DNA of 64,000 nucleotides, from assembly GCA_045536365.1 (NCBI GenBank), contig JAZSNL010000013.1:10062-74061 (forward strand), written 5' to 3'. A program made the position numbers and the translations under genes. The stretch is from JAZSNL01 sp045536365. Its GTDB lineage: Bacteria > Bacillota_I > Bacilli_A > ML615J-28 > CAG-313. Each line of letters starts with the position of its first letter. The first letter of the stretch is position 1. Of this stretch, positions 53,412 through 62,536 are shown in pieces. A model generated the notes under the pieces. That model worked only from the letters and a program-made list of their open reading frames with translations. It was not told where the DNA came from and searched no databases.

Positions 53412-54059
53412 ATGAAAAGAATGAGATTAAATTCATATTTAGTAATATTTTTAGCTACACTTTCTTTAATAAGTGTGGGCTTTGCTTCATGGGTAGCATC
53501 TAATGGTATGACTGCCTCTACAAGCGGTATGATCGTAGTAGAAGATGTATTAAAAGTTAATGAATATATTACTTGTAGTAGTGAGGGTATTACTAAATTT
53601 GATTTCTTTAAAACTGGATTTGTAAATGATGGTAACATTTCATATACTGAAGAAAATGGTAATACTTTTACTAGTGGAATAATAACAACTAAATTAGAAG
53701 TTAACATTGCAAATTGTAAATCTAAATTTAGTGATTGTAATACCCTTGAAATTGATTTAAATCTTATGGCTGATCAAATCGAATTATTTAATAGCGGTAG
53801 TGATTCTAAAATCACAGTATCTGTTAATGATAATCGATTTGTTATTGATGAAGATTATATAACAGTATCTCCTTTTGTTACTGTTATGTATTTAGATAAT
53901 TTCCATAGTTTAGAAGATACAATTGAAATAACAGTAACATATACATTTAAAGTTACAACTTCATATTATGAAAGCACTATTTACCCTGAACTATTAGCAG
54001 ATGATTTCAAATTTATTCTTTCTGCTAAACTAGTTGGAATAGTAGAAGAGGGGGAATAG
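53412..54059 (+). CDS. TasA/CalY-like secreted protein C
   Basis: This 215-residue protein has the shared signal core SVGFASWVASNG (residues 21-32) and then TASTSGMIVVEDV, which parallels protein A (QLTGNILVEDV). The mature part is beta-rich and contains two Cys near residue 105. It lies far from A and B in the operon and directly before the giant protein, so it may be a minor or tip subunit. AAAGGAGGG is a strong ribosome site. Confidence 0.72.
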   Translation: MKRMRLNSYLVIFLATLSLISVGFASWVASNGMTASTSGMIVVEDVLKVNEYITCSSEGITKFDFFKTGFVNDGNISYTEENGNTFTSGIITTKLEVNIANCKSKFSDCNTLEIDLNLMADQIELFNSGSDSKITVSVNDNRFVIDEDYITVSPFVTVMYLDNFHSLEDTIEITVTYTFKVTTSYYESTIYPELLADDFKFILSAKLVGIVEEGE

Positions 54060-54062
54060 TAA

Positions 54063-57000
54063 ATGATTAAAAATAAGAAAACTCCATATTTAATATTAAC
54101 ATTATTAATAATAGGAACCCTATTATTAGTATCAGTAGGTTTATCAATATGGTTAATTACAGATAATGTAGAAATTAAACCAGAATTTGATAAAGACATT
54201 ATAGTTGAATATTTAAGTTCTAAAGAAACAACTTATAATGGTAATATTCAATTACCATTAGCAGAAGCTTTAAATATTGATGAAGATATTACTGAATATC
54301 GCTATAAATTAGTAGGTGAAGAAAATTATCAAGTAGTTGATAGAGATGATAGTGATGGTACACTATCAGGACCTATTAATGCGGGGGATTATTTACTTGA
54401 AGTAGTATATGTTCAATATACTTATGAAGATGAAAATGGTAATAAAGTTGATTCAACAGTTACAGTTTCTGGTATTGATTTTAAAATAAAACCAAGATCA
54501 CTTACTGATGAAGATGTTTCAGCATCTTTCACAGATAATAATTTCTATTATTCAGGATCTGAAATTGAAGAAATAGCAACTTCATTAAATGTTAAATACA
54601 AAGGAAAAGATTTAGTAAAAGGTACTGATTATACAGTAGTATTCTCAGAAAAATTTGAAATAGGTAATAATCATACTGCAACAATAACAGCAGTAGATAA
54701 TTCTAATTTTACTGATAGTATCGAAGTTAAATATAATATTTTACCTGCTAGTCTTGAAATTAACTTGAATCGACCTGCAGCTGCTAAGTATCTTATTCCG
54801 TTTGGAAAATATAATGAAGATACTTTCCCTTTAAAAGAATGGGTAAGTGTTAAAACATTACCAGGTGGTGTGGAAGTTAATGAATATACTTTGTCTTATG
54901 AATATTATATGCAATCATCAGATGATAAAACGTATTCTGAACTTGATTTATCAACTACAATTCTTAATGTAGGTGAATACTCTGTAAAAATTATCGCTCA
55001 TTCATCTGATAGTAATTTCTCTGATGCAGTAAAAGAGATAATATTAGTAGTTGATAGACTAGATATTTCTGAGGCAGAAGTGATTATTAATGAAACTCCA
55101 ATGTTTGATGGTACAGCACATAGGCCTAAGAGTTCAAATATAACTATAACATGTAATGGTTTCAATATAGGTATCGATGAATTAGGTAGTGTGTCATATT
55201 CAAATAACGTGCATGCTGGTACTAAAAAAGCTGTTGTAACAATTTCAGGCGATGGTTCAGTTAATTATGAAGGTTCTGCAATAGGATATTTCTCTATTGA
55301 AACAAGACCTGCGATAATAAATGATGAGCTTAGTTATACGATTACTACTCCTACTCAATGTGACGTGGCAAACTTTGTTGAAGGTGAAAATATAGAAGAA
55401 CATATATCAGGTGAAGCAAGTGCTGCAATATATTATGAAGATGATAATCATGTAACTCAAAAAATGAATCTTCCTGGTACAATGAAACCTATTTTAACGT
55501 TCCCTGATGGTGATAGTAGGACTGCTGATGTATACATTAAATATGAATATATACCTAGCAAGAATATAAATGGGGAATATGATGTTGCTGGCACGACAGT
55601 TGAGTCCTCTATGTTAGTTACATTATACGCGGTGGCCTTCACATATAATGTAGATACTAGTGAAGATACTATTCCGGGACAATACTATGGAACTGTTAAA
55701 AGAGCGATTGATGCAGCTAATTCTAGTGATACATATAAATCTGCTTGGATTATTCCAAATATAGAGACTTCAACAGGCTTTTATCCTACATTGATGGAGA
55801 ATGCAACAGTTAATTCTGGAGTTACATTTGGCCTTGCATATAAAACTACTTTTAATGATAATGGAAAAATAACGCTAGAGAATTATGTTGTTTATGAAAA
55901 TAAAAGTGATGCTTCATCAGCTTATGCAGACTCTAACGCCAATCCAGCGAAAGCAATAATCAAAGAAAATGTGCAATTAAGTGTATATGGATCGCTAGTA
56001 GTTGGATCATTTGTAGGTTATGATGGTGCTGTTTCGAAACAAGCAGTGCTTATGAATAATGGGAAAATTATAATTCAAAGTGGAGCTACTTCTTATTCAT
56101 ATGGCTTTACTAAAGGAATAGGATCATATGATTTAAAATCAGGTGGAACAATTAAAGATGTGTTAAGGGTTTATGATTTTCCGGGAGCTAGATATGCGGC
56201 AGGTATGTACTATAAAACATATAATCTTGCGAAGCAAACTTATAACAATATTTTCCCTTTTAATTCCTATTCAATGCATAATATAACTTGTGAACTAAAC
56301 ATATATCGAGGATCAACTTTTACTGCGAGATCGCAATTAAACATTTCTAATCAATTTTACATTTCAGAATTAATTGTATTTGGATCAGGCGGGCTTTTTG
56401 AGTTGACTGAAAATACTAATCTTTCTGAAAACTATGTTAGAAGAACTGTTGAAAATACAGTTGAAAATATAGATATAAACGGAAGTTGGGGAACGTCTAA
56501 TCAAAATGTTTACCAAAAAGAAGTTTACGAGTTCCATAGCAATGTTAAAGATAATAACATTACTGTGACAATGAATATTGTTATTGATATAGATGTTACC
56601 ACAAGCACTCAACTAGCTATGCCTGTAGGTTTAATGAAGATTATAATTGCCGATAAATGTACATTAACATGTCAAGCCAATTCTTGGAAATTTTTACCTG
56701 GTTCTGAAATACATGTAGAAAAAGGAGCCAAACTTATTGTTTCTGATAAAGTACAGGTTATTGTTTATGATCAATATTATGATAATTATACTATGATTAA
56801 TGGCAGTGGTGTTGCAACTTCTCCAGCCAGTTTTTCATATTATACAAAACATCCTAGTTTGTATAATACAAATACAAAGGAAGTATTATCAGAATATGTT
56901 GCGAAATTATATGTAGGCGGAACAGTAGAATGTTTAGGAACAGGAGCTATTGCAGGCATAATAGAAGCAAAAGATGTGTCCGGTTATATTAAATTAACAT

Positions 57001-59333
57001 CTAACAATGCAACTTTAAAAAGATTGGCTAGTATAACGTATTTAGGATTAAGTGCTGATGATATATTAGATTTAGTTTTCTCTTCCGAAGATTTTGGTGG
57101 AGTTACCTATGATGATAAACAATCTCCACAAATGCAGTTATATAATGGTACAACAATTAATTCTGATACTAGTTTTGTTGCATCAGGTGAATATTATGCA
57201 ATAGAAGATAAATATAAAGATTTAGGATGGTATTCTAATAAACTTACTATCGGATATGATTTAAATGGTGGTACGGGTACTGTTCCATCTACTACTCCTG
57301 AAAAAAATTCAGCAGGCGGTTATCTTGTAGAAAGTGGTGATGTACCTTCTTATGAGGAAGGAAATGAGCCTACAAGAGATTATTATGAATATCTTGATAA
57401 GTGGTCATTAGATCCTGAAGGAACAGAAGAAGTAATAGCAGGTGAAACAAAATTATATGCAAGTGCCATTTTCTATGCTATGTGGAAACCTGTTGATTAT
57501 CATATTACTTATGTTAATGTCTACTATGATTCAGCAGATAAATGCACTAATGAAAACGATGTAAATCCTAATCCTGAAATTTTTACTGTAGAAGATAAAA
57601 TATTGTTACGAAATTGCACTAAATATGATCCAAACGGAAATAAATTAATTCCTGGTGGTTTTTATACTGATCCTTTATGTAATGATGAGGATAGAATTAC
57701 TGATATCAGCTATGATCATGGAGATAAAACAATTTATGTTTACTGGTATCCTGCAAATAGTAATACCTTTACTGTTAACTATGATTTGGATTTGAATAAT
57801 TCAAATATCTCTCCGATTTCAAGTAACTATGATGAAACTTTGGAAAGTATATATAATGATGTATTATCTGGAACAAATCCTGAATTAGTCGTAATAATAG
57901 ATGGAAAAATTGAAAAATGGAATCCAGTGGATTTTACAACTATGCTTAACGAAAATGAAAAAGTAGATAGCTATTTTGAAAAGTGGTACTTCGATAGTAA
58001 ATATCAAAATCCTTGCGAAAACATAACATATGATAATATAAAAGAACATATAGTAAGCGGAACACTTACATTATATTCACAACTTTTACCTAAATTAGAA
58101 GTGGAATATCAAGATACTGAAGGATTTGCTTATTCATCGACTAAACCTGAAAAATTCTATGTCGTTCCTGGTCAAAGCATTACACTCGTCAGTGGTTCCG
58201 CAAATAATCAAACATTTACAAAAGAAATAGAGAGTTATTATACATACAACGGATTTGGTATAAATCATCATGACGATTCTTATGAAAATGGTGCTTCAGT
58301 TACCTTAGATAAAGAATACGAGAATAATAAAGTTTTGATAACTCCTCTAGTTAATACTGATACATATTATAAACTTACTTTTAATAATTCACACACGACA
58401 ACAACGATTACTTATACAGATACTAAAGCTTTAAGAGATTCTAACCATAATGTAGTTGCTTCTGGCACTTCATTTAGTGATGGAACAAAGACGTATTATG
58501 GAAAATCAAATTGTTCATTTAATTTCTCTGCAGTAGCAGAAAGTGGGTATAATAGTCCATCTGTTACTCCTACTTCAATATCTAATTTGAATAAGGCTCA
58601 AACTATTACTAGTAGTGCTATACAGGATGATAATAACTGTATAGCTGCAGGTACTTTAATTACACTTGCTGATGGAACTTTAAAGCCTGTAGAAGAATTA
58701 TTACCAGAAGATTTATTATTAGTATTTAATCATGAAACTGGTAGATATGAAGCTGCTAATATCATTTTTGTTGATGTTGATGGTTGGAAAGATTATAGAA
58801 TATTGAATTTAATGTTCTCTGATGGATATTCTGTAAAAGTTATTTATTCTCATGGTTTCTTTGATTTAGATCTTAATAAGTATGTTTATATAGATGAATC
58901 TAATTATAATGAATTTATAGGTCATAGATTTGTTGTAACAGATGTAATTGATGGTAAATATATTGAAAAAGAAGTTAAGTTAGAAGAAGTACATGTTGAA
59001 ATTGAATATACAGGATGTTATTCTCCTGTAACAGTATATCATTTGAATTACTTTACGAATGGTTTATTATCAATGCCGGCTGGTATTGAAGGATTATTTA
59101 ATATCTTTGAATATGGTGAAGGTATGAAGTATGATGAAGAATTAATGGAAGCAGATATTGAAAAATATGGATTATATACTTATGATGATTTCGAAGATTA
59201 TATTCCTTATGAGATTTATGCTGCATTCCCTGCTCCATACTTAAAAGTAGCTGTAGGAAAAGGATTAATTACATTTGAAGAAATACTTGGATTAATTGAT
59301 AAGTATTTAGGAAAAATGTTAGATTATAAATAA
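54063..59333 (+). CDS. Giant surface protein with MBG-like, InlB-like and C-terminal Hint domains
   Basis: The product has 1756 residues. The N-terminus has the shared signal core SVGLSIWLITDN (residues 24-35). Residues about 50-415 form three or four Ig/MBG-like units (YNGNIQLPLAEAL; YYSGSEIEEIA; MFDGTAHRP). A long central part (about 500-1030) is not recognised. Residues about 1060-1350 hold InlB-like repeats. From Cys1526 (NCIAAGTLITLADGTLKPVEELLPED) a Hint domain with block-B-like VIYSHGFF and YHLNYFTNGLLS is seen, then about 70 further residues. The C-terminal HN of splicing inteins is missing, so processing would be cleavage rather than splicing. It is the last gene of the operon. Confidence 0.85.
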   Translation: MIKNKKTPYLILTLLIIGTLLLVSVGLSIWLITDNVEIKPEFDKDIIVEYLSSKETTYNGNIQLPLAEALNIDEDITEYRYKLVGEENYQVVDRDDSDGTLSGPINAGDYLLEVVYVQYTYEDENGNKVDSTVTVSGIDFKIKPRSLTDEDVSASFTDNNFYYSGSEIEEIATSLNVKYKGKDLVKGTDYTVVFSEKFEIGNNHTATITAVDNSNFTDSIEVKYNILPASLEINLNRPAAAKYLIPFGKYNEDTFPLKEWVSVKTLPGGVEVNEYTLSYEYYMQSSDDKTYSELDLSTTILNVGEYSVKIIAHSSDSNFSDAVKEIILVVDRLDISEAEVIINETPMFDGTAHRPKSSNITITCNGFNIGIDELGSVSYSNNVHAGTKKAVVTISGDGSVNYEGSAIGYFSIETRPAIINDELSYTITTPTQCDVANFVEGENIEEHISGEASAAIYYEDDNHVTQKMNLPGTMKPILTFPDGDSRTADVYIKYEYIPSKNINGEYDVAGTTVESSMLVTLYAVAFTYNVDTSEDTIPGQYYGTVKRAIDAANSSDTYKSAWIIPNIETSTGFYPTLMENATVNSGVTFGLAYKTTFNDNGKITLENYVVYENKSDASSAYADSNANPAKAIIKENVQLSVYGSLVVGSFVGYDGAVSKQAVLMNNGKIIIQSGATSYSYGFTKGIGSYDLKSGGTIKDVLRVYDFPGARYAAGMYYKTYNLAKQTYNNIFPFNSYSMHNITCELNIYRGSTFTARSQLNISNQFYISELIVFGSGGLFELTENTNLSENYVRRTVENTVENIDINGSWGTSNQNVYQKEVYEFHSNVKDNNITVTMNIVIDIDVTTSTQLAMPVGLMKIIIADKCTLTCQANSWKFLPGSEIHVEKGAKLIVSDKVQVIVYDQYYDNYTMINGSGVATSPASFSYYTKHPSLYNTNTKEVLSEYVAKLYVGGTVECLGTGAIAGIIEAKDVSGYIKLTSNNATLKRLASITYLGLSADDILDLVFSSEDFGGVTYDDKQSPQMQLYNGTTINSDTSFVASGEYYAIEDKYKDLGWYSNKLTIGYDLNGGTGTVPSTTPEKNSAGGYLVESGDVPSYEEGNEPTRDYYEYLDKWSLDPEGTEEVIAGETKLYASAIFYAMWKPVDYHITYVNVYYDSADKCTNENDVNPNPEIFTVEDKILLRNCTKYDPNGNKLIPGGFYTDPLCNDEDRITDISYDHGDKTIYVYWYPANSNTFTVNYDLDLNNSNISPISSNYDETLESIYNDVLSGTNPELVVIIDGKIEKWNPVDFTTMLNENEKVDSYFEKWYFDSKYQNPCENITYDNIKEHIVSGTLTLYSQLLPKLEVEYQDTEGFAYSSTKPEKFYVVPGQSITLVSGSANNQTFTKEIESYYTYNGFGINHHDDSYENGASVTLDKEYENNKVLITPLVNTDTYYKLTFNNSHTTTTITYTDTKALRDSNHNVVASGTSFSDGTKTYYGKSNCSFNFSAVAESGYNSPSVTPTSISNLNKAQTITSSAIQDDNNCIAAGTLITLADGTLKPVEELLPEDLLLVFNHETGRYEAANIIFVDVDGWKDYRILNLMFSDGYSVKVIYSHGFFDLDLNKYVYIDESNYNEFIGHRFVVTDVIDGKYIEKEVKLEEVHVEIEYTGCYSPVTVYHLNYFTNGLLSMPAGIEGLFNIFEYGEGMKYDEELMEADIEKYGLYTYDDFEDYIPYEIYAAFPAPYLKVAVGKGLITFEEILGLIDKYLGKMLDYK

Positions 59334-59335
59334 TC

Positions 59336-59366
59336 AAAAAGCAGATGGAAACATCTGCTTTTTAGT
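59336..59366 (+). terminator. Terminator of the surface assembly cluster
   Basis: AAAAAGCAGATG pairs perfectly with CATCTGCTTTTT around a GAAA tetraloop, just after the stop of the giant gene. No comparable hairpin was noticed between genes from 41981 to here, in line with a single transcript. Confidence 0.92.
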
Positions 59367-59441
59367 TTTATCTTATATTTGATACTATTGTTGATTATTT
59401 TATCGATTTATGGTAAAATATCTTATAAAGGAAGTGATAAT

Positions 59442-60095
59442 ATGAAATGGAAAGTTGTTGGATGGACATATTATGAAAATTATTTAGTAGAAGATGAAGA
59501 ATCTAGTGATGCTGTAGTATATGCTATAATAGATGAAATTAAGAAGAATGGGTATTTATTTTCTGGATATGATCATCAAGAAAGATTGTATTGTGTTCCT
59601 GTTATGAATGATGGGAAGAAAAGAACTTTTTCTCAAAGAACTTTTGGTAATATTATGGCTATTGCTCATGGGTATACAGGAAGATATGATTATTCTTTAT
59701 TTAGTTTTGGAATAAATGAAGAAGCTTGTGTTATGCCTGATGATGGTTTTGATGAAGATAGTTTTGTTCCTGAAAAGGATATGAATGAAGAATTTGTCTT
59801 AAATTATAGTGATATTTCCTTTGTAGAAGAAGATGGAAAGAGAAAGATTAAGATTCCTGATTTTGAATCTCTTAGATACTTAGATAAAGGTGATACTTTA
59901 ATTATAAAAAAAGATGGTGTTGAATATAAGTTTGTAGCTGGATTTGTTATAAGAGAAAAGGATATTTCAAAAAAGGAATTAAGAGAATTAGAAAGTGATT
60001 TATATATTTTAGATCGAGATAGTGAAGAATATAAATTAGCAGAAGAAAAGTATAATAGTTTAGAAAAAGTAATAATGGTAGAAATAGAGGAGTAA
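59442..60095 (+). CDS. Conserved-looking protein of unknown function
   Basis: A 217-residue acidic, soluble protein beginning MKWKVVGWTYYENYLVEDEE. It contains RTFSQRTFGNIMAIAHGYTG and ends in a charged helix. The start at 59442 has AAAGGAAGTG in front. The longer frame from 59379 is not supported. The family is not recognised. It lies 3 bp before the flavodoxin-fold gene, so the two are probably co-expressed. Confidence 0.78.
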   Translation: MKWKVVGWTYYENYLVEDEESSDAVVYAIIDEIKKNGYLFSGYDHQERLYCVPVMNDGKKRTFSQRTFGNIMAIAHGYTGRYDYSLFSFGINEEACVMPDDGFDEDSFVPEKDMNEEFVLNYSDISFVEEDGKRKIKIPDFESLRYLDKGDTLIIKKDGVEYKFVAGFVIREKDISKKELRELESDLYILDRDSEEYKLAEEKYNSLEKVIMVEIEE

Positions 60096-60098
60096 GAT

Positions 60099-61433
60099 AT
60101 GAAGTTTTTAGTAATAAATGGATCTCCTAAGGGAAAATATAGTTGTACTTTACATACTTTATTATATTTAGAAAAGGTTTTTGAAGAACATGAGTTTAAA
60201 GTATTAAATGTAGGAGCTACTATTAAATTACTTGAAAAGGATTTTAATGAAGTTATTAAATTAATAAATGATTGTGATGCTGTTATCTTTTCATATCCTG
60301 TTTATACTTTTATTGCTCCATCACAATTACATCGATTTATTGAATTATTAAAAGAACATCATGTTAATTTAGAGAATAAATTTGTTACACAAATAACAAC
60401 ATCAAAACATTTTTATGATATGACTGCTCATAAATATATTGAAGAGAATTGTTATGATTTAAAAATGAAATATGTTAAAGGTTTATCTCAAGATATGGAT
60501 GATTTACCTACTAAAAAAGGACAAAAGGAAGCAATTGATTTCTTTAAGTATTTTATTAATTGTATTAATAATGATATTTATGAAGTAATAATAAAAAAAG
60601 AAGAAGTTATTGTTGATAATTATATTTCAACATTTGAAAATGTTGAAAAGAATAATGATAAAGAAATTGTTATTGTTGGAGATATTGATGAATCTGATAG
60701 TAATTTAATTAATATGATTGATGATTTTAGAAAAGGATTTAAATATAAAACTAAAGTTATCAATATCAAAGAATTTCCTTTTTCTGGTGGATGTCTTGGA
60801 TGTTTTAATTGTGCAGGTGATGGTAAATGCATATACAAAGATCATTTTGATACTTTCTTAAGAGAAAATATTCAAACTGCTGATGCGATTGTTATTGCAT
60901 TCTCTATTAAAGATCATAGTATGGGCGCAAGATTTAAAATGTATGATGATAGACAATTTTGTAATGGACATCGTACAGTAACTGAAGGAATGCCATTTGG
61001 ATATATTGTTAATGGTAATTATGAAGGTGAATTTAATTTAAAAACAATTGTTGAAGCACGTGCAGAAGTAGGACATAATTTCTTAAGTGGTGTTGGATAT
61101 AATAAAGAAAGTATGAAACAAATGATTAAAAAATTAGAATATGCGGTAGAAGAAAAGTATGTTCAACCTCGTAATTTTTATGGTGTTGGGGGAATGAAGA
61201 TTTTTAGAGATCTTATATGGATTATGAGGGGTATAATGAAAGCTGATCATTTGTATTATAAAAAACATGGAGTTTATGATTTTCCTCAAAAGAAACGTGG
61301 ACAAATGATTTTAATGTGTTTACTAGGTAGTATGGTAAGAAATAAGAAGATTAAAGCTAAAATGGGAAATAAATTTAATGAAGGTATGATTGCTCCATAT
61401 AAAAAAGTAATTGATAAATTAAATAAAAAATAA
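60099..61433 (+). CDS. Double flavodoxin-fold NAD(P)H-dependent oxidoreductase
   Basis: The product has 444 residues with two flavodoxin-like halves. The first opens with INGSPKGKYSCTLHTLLYLE and contains FSYPVYTFIAPSQLHRF. The second (from about 190) has VIVGDIDESDSN, the Cys pattern GCLGCFNCAGDGKC and DAIVIAFSIKDHSMGARF. The cysteine cluster after the flavin-fold start is common in iron-sulfur flavoprotein-like reductases. A redox role is likely, but the substrate is unknown. Confidence 0.83.
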   Translation: MKFLVINGSPKGKYSCTLHTLLYLEKVFEEHEFKVLNVGATIKLLEKDFNEVIKLINDCDAVIFSYPVYTFIAPSQLHRFIELLKEHHVNLENKFVTQITTSKHFYDMTAHKYIEENCYDLKMKYVKGLSQDMDDLPTKKGQKEAIDFFKYFINCINNDIYEVIIKKEEVIVDNYISTFENVEKNNDKEIVIVGDIDESDSNLINMIDDFRKGFKYKTKVINIKEFPFSGGCLGCFNCAGDGKCIYKDHFDTFLRENIQTADAIVIAFSIKDHSMGARFKMYDDRQFCNGHRTVTEGMPFGYIVNGNYEGEFNLKTIVEARAEVGHNFLSGVGYNKESMKQMIKKLEYAVEEKYVQPRNFYGVGGMKIFRDLIWIMRGIMKADHLYYKKHGVYDFPQKKRGQMILMCLLGSMVRNKKIKAKMGNKFNEGMIAPYKKVIDKLNKK

Positions 61434-61467
61434 GAGAAACTTAGTTTCTCTTATTTTCTTTTTGTAT
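61430..61467. terminator. Bidirectional terminator between convergent genes
   Basis: AATAAGAGAAAC pairs with TTTCTCTTATT around TTAG, flanked by A- and T-runs. The stop codon of the minus-strand membrane protein lies inside it. Confidence 0.88.
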
Positions 61468-61819
61468 TAACGCCGATCATACCACCAAATGAAGAAGATA
61501 GAATTAATATTAAATATCTTAAAAAGATTTTAATTGATAATTCATCTTTTGTTATTAATCTACCTATTATTGATATTAAAATAATTAATAATGAAGAAAT
61601 TAATCCTTGAATAATTCCATTTTTTTGATTTAGATTACCAGATATAAAACCTAAAATAAAAAAGGATAATATTCCTAATATTAAAGTAATTGTATTAATA
61701 CTTTTTATATTACTAGGTAATTTATTTGTATAAATTAATAAAGTATAAATAATTATTAAAGTGAGAAAAATAAGAGTAGAAAATAATAATGTTTTGGCTA
61801 GATTTTTTAAATAATTCAT
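61451..61819 (-). CDS. TIGR04086-type four-helix membrane protein
   Basis: This 122-residue protein has four hydrophobic helices and the typical small-residue pattern (FFILGFISGNLNQKNGIIQGLISSL and a final SSFGGMIGVN). It fits the TIGR04086 family of Firmicutes, whose function is unknown. It is a single gene on the minus strand between two plus-strand units. Confidence 0.75.
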   Translation of the reverse strand: MNYLKNLAKTLLFSTLIFLTLIIIYTLLIYTNKLPSNIKSINTITLILGILSFFILGFISGNLNQKNGIIQGLISSLLIILISIIGRLITKDELSIKIFLRYLILILSSSFGGMIGVNTKRK

Positions 61820-61858
61820 AGTTTCACCAATACATTATATTAATATTAGGAGATAAAT

Positions 61859-62491
61859 ATGAATGAAATATTAATAATATTAGGAAGAACTTTCATTGGT
61901 TATTTTATTGTAAATATCTTAATGAGAATAATGGGAAAAAGAGAAATTGGACAACTTAGTTTATTTGATTTACTTATTTTGTTAACGATTGTTGATATTA
62001 TGGTAATAGGACTTGAAAATTATGATAAGAAGTATTTATATTGGATTATTCCAATGATAGTGCTTGCTGGAATGCAAGTTATTTTTTCTTATGTTTCTTT
62101 AAAATGTGTTTGGTTTAGAAAATTAATCGATGGTGAACCATCGATTATTATTAATAAAGGAAAAATGGAAATTAAGAGTTTAAAGAAGAATAAATATAAT
62201 ATTGATGATTTATATACTCAACTTCGTTCTTACGGGGTTGGATCAATTGAAGAAGTTGAATATGCAATTTTAGAAATAAGTGGTAAATTATCAGTCTATA
62301 AATATGGAGATACTAATTATTTTCCTATTCCAATTATTGTAAGTGGTAAAATTTCAAAAATTGGTCTTAATGGAATTAATAAAGATATGACTTGGGTATA
62401 TGAAGAGTTAAATAAAAATAATATTAAGAATATAAAAGATGTATACTGTGCTAGTTATAAAAATAATCATTTGGTTTTTAGAATAAAATAA
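61859..62491 (+). CDS. DUF421 membrane protein (YetF/YdfS family)
   Basis: The product has 210 residues. Three N-terminal helices with RTFIGYFIVNILMRIMGKREIGQ and LSLFDLLILLTIVDI are the signature of DUF421, followed by the soluble domain with IDGEPSIIINKGKMEI and DDLYTQLRSYGVGSIEEVEYAILE. In spore formers such proteins affect spore germination or the inner spore membrane. AGGAG precedes the ATG. Confidence 0.92.
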   Translation: MNEILIILGRTFIGYFIVNILMRIMGKREIGQLSLFDLLILLTIVDIMVIGLENYDKKYLYWIIPMIVLAGMQVIFSYVSLKCVWFRKLIDGEPSIIINKGKMEIKSLKKNKYNIDDLYTQLRSYGVGSIEEVEYAILEISGKLSVYKYGDTNYFPIPIIVSGKISKIGLNGINKDMTWVYEELNKNNIKNIKDVYCASYKNNHLVFRIK

Positions 62492-62536
62492 AAGACAAAA
62501 TGTTGTTTTTTTGATAAAATAATATTGAGGTGGATT

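Noticed and set aside
54063..59333. Intein (protein splicing) in the giant protein
   Set aside because: The domain is at the C-terminus, and the terminal HN plus nucleophile needed for splicing is missing. Hint-type cleavage fits better.
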